Assembly: GCA_028293625.1 (NCBI GenBank)
Contig: JAQGOL010000030.1
Coordinates: forward strand, 62,001-126,000
Direction of reading: 5' to 3'
Length of the DNA stretch: 64,000 bases
Origin: Chthoniobacteraceae bacterium
GTDB lineage: Bacteria > Verrucomicrobiota > Verrucomicrobiia > Chthoniobacterales > Chthoniobacteraceae
Shown: positions 60,411-64,000 of the stretch, in pieces
Layout of the letters: every line of letters starts with the position of its first letter
How positions within the stretch are numbered: the first letter of the stretch is position 1
Notes under the pieces: generated by a model
What the model was told of the DNA's origin: nothing
What the model saw: the letters and a program-made list of their open reading frames with translations, nothing else
Database searches by the model: none
Made by a program: the position numbers and the translations under genes

Positions 60411-61892
60411 TTATCGGTCCAGCTCCACGCGCTTGCCTTCAAGCGCCTGGGTTGCCACCGCCACGTCGTCAAACGGCACGATCTGATCCGCGAACTCCTG
60501 CGTGTTCTCGTGCCCTTTTCCGGCAATGAGAATGATGTCACGCGGCTGTGCCAGGGCAATGGCCCGGAAAATCGCTTCCCGCCGATCGAGCACCACCTCA
60601 TAGCGGCCGCGTTTCATTCCCGGCTTGATATCTTCAACAATGGCCGCCGGATCTTCCTTGCGCGGATTATCCGAGGTGACGATTCCAAAATCGGCATATT
60701 CATCCACCACGGCACCCATTCGAGCCCGCTTGGTTTTGTCGCGGTTTCCTCCACACCCAAATACGACGATCACGCGTCCGGGCTGAAGTTCGCGGCACGT
60801 TTTGATCACATTTAACAAAGCGTCGTCCGTATGCGCGTAATCGACAAAGACCCGGAATTGGCGCTGGGCGGGCACCGGCTGCAGCCGCCCCGGCACCGCG
60901 GGCGCATTGGCGAGCGCAAGGACGGCTGAACGGATATCGGCGCCGATCGCATTGGCTGCGGCGATGGCCGAAAGCGAGTTGTAGACGTTGAACATGCCGA
61001 TGAGCGGGAGCCGCACCAGAAAGCTGCGGCCGCCGGCATCGAGCTGATAACTGCTTCCATGGAAGTCAGTGCGCACATTGCTGGCGCGAAAATCGGCATG
61101 CACGCCGACGCCAAAAGTGGTTACCGGCACATCGCCGCGAAGCCGGATGATAAGCTGCGCGCCGAAGCGGTCATCCGAGTTGATAATGGCGCGCGCCTTC
61201 TTTTTCGATTGCGCGCCAAGCCCTGTAAAAAGGGCCGCTTTCGCCTCGAAATAGGCGTCCATCGTGCCGTGATAATCGAGGTGATCCTGGGTGAGATTGG
61301 TAAAAACCGCGGCATCAAATTCGACCCCACGAATACGTGACTGGCTGATGGCATGGGAGGAGACTTCCATGGCGGCGGCTTTGCAGCCGGCCGAACGCAT
61401 CTGCCAGAGGAGATCCTGGAGATCGAGCGATTCGGGCGTGGTCCGCGCCGCGGGCAGGATCCGTTCGCCGATTTCGTAACGCACCGTGCCAAGCAATCCG
61501 CAGCGCAATTGCATGTGATCGCAAATGTGCTTGATGAGAAATGCCGTGGTGGTCTTTCCGTTGGTGCCGGTCACGCCCGCAATCTTCAGAAACCTCGAGG
61601 GATGCTGGAAAAACGCGGCGGCAAGATCCGCCAGAGCCAGACGCGCATTTGGCACCACAACGCTCGTTGCGGCGGTTTTGACCTGGCCATGTTCACTGAC
61701 GATCGCTGCGGCGCCGCGCTCCACTGCCTGGGCAATAAATTCCGAGCCGTCTGATTTTTCGCCCTTAAGCGCGACAAAAAGTGCTCCGGGCTCAACGCGA
61801 CGTGAATCGTAGGCGATGGAAGTGATCTCACGGTCCACTGGACCGTCGACAAAGGTGGTGGCTGCGGCTGAAAGGAGTGCCTTTAATTGCAT
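60411..61892 (-). CDS. murE: UDP-MurNAc-dipeptide--meso-diaminopimelate ligase
   Basis: A 493-residue Mur ligase adding the third stem-peptide residue. The P-loop is GTNGKTTTA, 'TNLTQDHLDYHGTMDAYFEA' is conserved, and the specificity loop DNPRKEDP is the form associated with meso-diaminopimelate rather than lysine. This predicts A1gamma-type peptidoglycan. It lies 2 bp after ftsI and 3 bp before murF. Confidence 0.95.
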   Translation of the reverse strand: MQLKALLSAAATTFVDGPVDREITSIAYDSRRVEPGALFVALKGEKSDGSEFIAQAVERGAAAIVSEHGQVKTAATSVVVPNARLALADLAAAFFQHPSRFLKIAGVTGTNGKTTTAFLIKHICDHMQLRCGLLGTVRYEIGERILPAARTTPESLDLQDLLWQMRSAGCKAAAMEVSSHAISQSRIRGVEFDAAVFTNLTQDHLDYHGTMDAYFEAKAALFTGLGAQSKKKARAIINSDDRFGAQLIIRLRGDVPVTTFGVGVHADFRASNVRTDFHGSSYQLDAGGRSFLVRLPLIGMFNVYNSLSAIAAANAIGADIRSAVLALANAPAVPGRLQPVPAQRQFRVFVDYAHTDDALLNVIKTCRELQPGRVIVVFGCGGNRDKTKRARMGAVVDEYADFGIVTSDNPRKEDPAAIVEDIKPGMKRGRYEVVLDRREAIFRAIALAQPRDIILIAGKGHENTQEFADQIVPFDDVAVATQALEGKRVELDR

Positions 61893-61894
61893 GT

Positions 61895-63688
61895 CTAATC
61901 GCGAAAAACTTGGGTGATCATTTCCGACGTTGCCTGCTCTTCAACGGTCGGCGTGAGGTTGAGGTAACGCGCGGCTTTTTCTCCAATACGCGAAAAAACA
62001 GGGGCCGCGATCATTCCGCCGTAGTTCTGCTCCGGTTTGGTTTGGGGCTCATCGAGCATGACGAGGGCGACAAATTCGGGCGCTTCAGCGGGCATGAATC
62101 CAACAAAAGAGACGACATGTTTGCCGCGCTCATAGCCGCCTTCCGGGCTCGCTTTTTGCGCGGTGCCGGTCTTGCCGGCGACATTGTAACCAACCACATG
62201 CGCGAGCGGGGCAGTCCCCTTTTTGCTCACGACCTGGACCAGCGCGTCGCGCACGATGGCAATGGCTTCCGGGGTCGCCACGCGTCGCACCTCCGTTTTT
62301 TGCATGCTCTGGACGACATTCCCGTCTTCATCGGTGATGGAGTGGACAATCTGCGGCATCATGAGGCTGCCACCGTTGGCGATGGCACCCATTGCGGTGA
62401 CCACCTGAAGGGGCGTTGCCGCGACTTCCTGGCCCATTGGCACATGGGTAATGGAGACCTGGCTCCAAACGTTGACCGGATGCACGATACCGGAAATTTC
62501 ACCCGGAAGATTCACTCCGGTGCGTTCGCCAAAACCAAACTTGCGAACCGCATCGTAAAGCCGCTGGGGCCCAAGCTGGATGCCGAGTTTGGCCACGCCG
62601 ATGTTGCTGGAATGCACCAGGAGTTCCTCCACGGAAAGATCTCCATAGGCGCGATGATCATGGAGTGTTTTGCCACCCCAAAGAAACGCGCCGTTTTCAC
62701 AAAAAATGTAGCTGTTGCGGTTGACCAGGTTCTGGCTCAGTGCCGCGGCCGTCGTCACGATTTTGAAGGTCGACCCGGGCTCAACCATATCGGTGATGGC
62801 ACGGTTACGACGCGCCGCTTCCGGACTATCCTCGATCACGTTCGGGTCAAAGTTCGGACGATTGGCAAGTGCAAGGATTTCGCCCGTCTGTGGACGCATC
62901 AGGATGACGCAGGCCATTTTCGGCCGGAATTGTTTGCAGGCGGCATCAAGCTCGGCTTCCACGATTTGCTGGAGGCCCATATCGATGGTCAGGCGCACGG
63001 TGAACCCATTGCGGGGCGCTCTTTCCTGGCCGCGGAAAGCCACCAATTCCTTGCCGGTCCGGTCCCGTTCCACTGAACGGAATCCCGCATGCCCACGCAG
63101 GTAGGCATCGAGATTGCGCTCAATTCCTTCGACCCCGGTATTGTAGTTGTTTACGTAACCCACCACATGACAGAGCATCTCGCCATTGGGATAGCGACGC
63201 TCCGAATCGGGCTCAAAATGGATCCCGCGCAGTTTATTTTCGGACAGCGCCAGCGTGATCTCACTGGCAACACTCTCGGGAACTTTCTTTTTTAATACAA
63301 TGTAACGTGACGGCGCCGTCTTTTTCTCGGCGCCATCTTTGACTTCACGCTCGGTGGAAAGTTTCTCGAGAAGAAGAGCCTCGCTCAGGCCAAGCGGCTT
63401 GGCGAGAAGCGCTGCCATCCCGGCCCGATCGGCCACGTCGATGAGCGACCCATCGGCAATGACCGTCCGGATCGGTTCATTCTGAGCCAGGGGCTCGCCG
63501 TGGACATCCTCGATGACGCCGCGCCGCGCGCTGATCGCTTCCTTATTGGTATGTTTTTCAGCGGCTTTCGCCGTGTATTCGTCGCGTTTGGTGACCTGCA
63601 AATGCACCAGCCGCGCTGAAAAGAGCGTAAAGCAAAAAACAAATCCGCAGCAGGCCACCAGCGCCCGCGTTTTGGCGGGGTCTCTCAC
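61895..63688 (-). CDS. ftsI: Division-specific penicillin-binding protein FtsI
   Basis: A 597-residue class B PBP with one N-terminal transmembrane helix. It has a pedestal domain (about 50-230) and a transpeptidase domain with the three active-site motifs: S-x-x-K in PGSTFKIVT (Ser near 305), S-x-N in HSSNIGVAK and K-T-G in AGKTGTAQK. It crosslinks septal peptidoglycan with FtsW. The GTG start overlaps the ftsL stop as GTGA. No PASTA domains are present. Confidence 0.95.
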   Translation of the reverse strand: MRDPAKTRALVACCGFVFCFTLFSARLVHLQVTKRDEYTAKAAEKHTNKEAISARRGVIEDVHGEPLAQNEPIRTVIADGSLIDVADRAGMAALLAKPLGLSEALLLEKLSTEREVKDGAEKKTAPSRYIVLKKKVPESVASEITLALSENKLRGIHFEPDSERRYPNGEMLCHVVGYVNNYNTGVEGIERNLDAYLRGHAGFRSVERDRTGKELVAFRGQERAPRNGFTVRLTIDMGLQQIVEAELDAACKQFRPKMACVILMRPQTGEILALANRPNFDPNVIEDSPEAARRNRAITDMVEPGSTFKIVTTAAALSQNLVNRNSYIFCENGAFLWGGKTLHDHRAYGDLSVEELLVHSSNIGVAKLGIQLGPQRLYDAVRKFGFGERTGVNLPGEISGIVHPVNVWSQVSITHVPMGQEVAATPLQVVTAMGAIANGGSLMMPQIVHSITDEDGNVVQSMQKTEVRRVATPEAIAIVRDALVQVVSKKGTAPLAHVVGYNVAGKTGTAQKASPEGGYERGKHVVSFVGFMPAEAPEFVALVMLDEPQTKPEQNYGGMIAAPVFSRIGEKAARYLNLTPTVEEQATSEMITQVFRD

Positions 63689-64000
63689 TCGGCAAGCCTT
63701 TCATTGGAAACAGCGCGCAGCTCGCTGACCTCCTTGCGCGAGGAAACATCGACGCGCACCAGCCGATCATCGGAAACGGGCACAAGCTTAATGAAGCCTT
63801 CACTGAGACGGCGCTTCATGGCGTCGTGCGAGGAAAGCACGGCGATCTTGGCGCGCATGACTTCATCCTGGGTGTTCAGTTTGGCGAGCTCGTTTTCAAG
63901 CGACTTGATCTTGGCGCCTGTCACGTGGATCTCATTCTTAAGGTAAACATATCCGAGTCCAGCGACGCCCACGGCACCAAGGACCAAAATCCAGGTGGCG
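63685..64000 (-). CDS. ftsL: FtsL-like division protein, 5' end outside the window
   Basis: The frame is open to the right edge; the nearest start in view is a TTG at 63987, inside a membrane helix, so the true start is probably beyond 64000. The visible 104 codons give a transmembrane helix ('LGAVGVAGLGYVYLKNEI'), a coiled coil ('IKSLENELAKLNTQDEVMRA') and a short C-terminal region. This small bitopic coiled-coil plan, directly before ftsI, is that of FtsL, which joins FtsQ and FtsB in the divisome. Similarity of FtsL proteins is weak, so the call leans on position. Confidence 0.75.
   Translation of the reverse strand, partial: ATWILVLGAVGVAGLGYVYLKNEIHVTGAKIKSLENELAKLNTQDEVMRAKIAVLSSHDAMKRRLSEGFIKLVPVSDDRLVRVDVSSRKEVSELRAVSNERLAE

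Overview
The window reads as a chromosomal segment of a moderately GC-rich member of the Verrucomicrobiota, probably on the Chthoniobacter/Spartobacteria side; the class is a guess. The phylum call rests on several family-level signs: a multi-domain c-type cytochrome of the kind seen in the Planctomycetes-Verrucomicrobia group, a DUF1080 secreted protein beside a sugar-phosphate-isomerase-like TIM barrel, a fused murC-murB gene inside the division and cell-wall (dcw) cluster, a divergent FtsZ, and a near absence of Shine-Dalgarno sequences.

Positions 1-11,400: a partial SRPBCC-type gene overlaps a DUF5519 luciferase-like gene. An AT-richer secreted orphan and a 21-bp tandem repeat array follow. 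Next come fabF with a DhnA-type aldolase, an HtrA/DegP protease with a clear terminator, and a TPR protein. Facing them is a minus-strand trio (TIM-barrel isomerase, DUF1080 protein, MsbA-like ABC exporter).

Positions 11,400-31,400: an M13 metallopeptidase, a phosphomannose-isomerase-like cupin enzyme, bifunctional PutA, a LemA/TPM/TPM set, the 1,420-residue cytochrome, two small coiled-coil membrane proteins, gatC-gatA, a bacterial relative of the animal CEMIP/TMEM2 G8 proteins, and rsgA. The stretch behind rsgA holds a decayed BNR-repeat (sialidase-like) gene.

Positions 32,200-36,400: a prepilin-like operon (two prepilin-type proteins, a PilX-like protein and a secreted protein) converges on a separate PulG-like pseudopilin that has its own strong terminator.

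Positions 36,000-64,000: every gene lies on the minus strand. A regulator (DUF2089) and its secreted partner, a cyclophilin, a PqiA-like membrane protein, a cysteine-motif membrane protein, a DUF5722 glycosidase-like protein and a SWIM/SNF2 helicase lie downstream of the dcw cluster. In transcription order that cluster is ftsL-ftsI-murE-murF-mraY-murD-lysM protein-ftsW-murG-murC/murB-ddl-ftsQ-ftsA-ftsZ. Together these genes make UDP-MurNAc-pentapeptide and lipid II, flip or polymerise it, and build the septal ring. The MurE sequence predicts meso-diaminopimelate peptidoglycan. The most striking point is that FtsZ has lost the catalytic residues of its T7 loop while keeping its GTP-binding signature and C-terminal peptide.

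No rRNA, tRNA, CRISPR array, phage or intact insertion sequence was seen.
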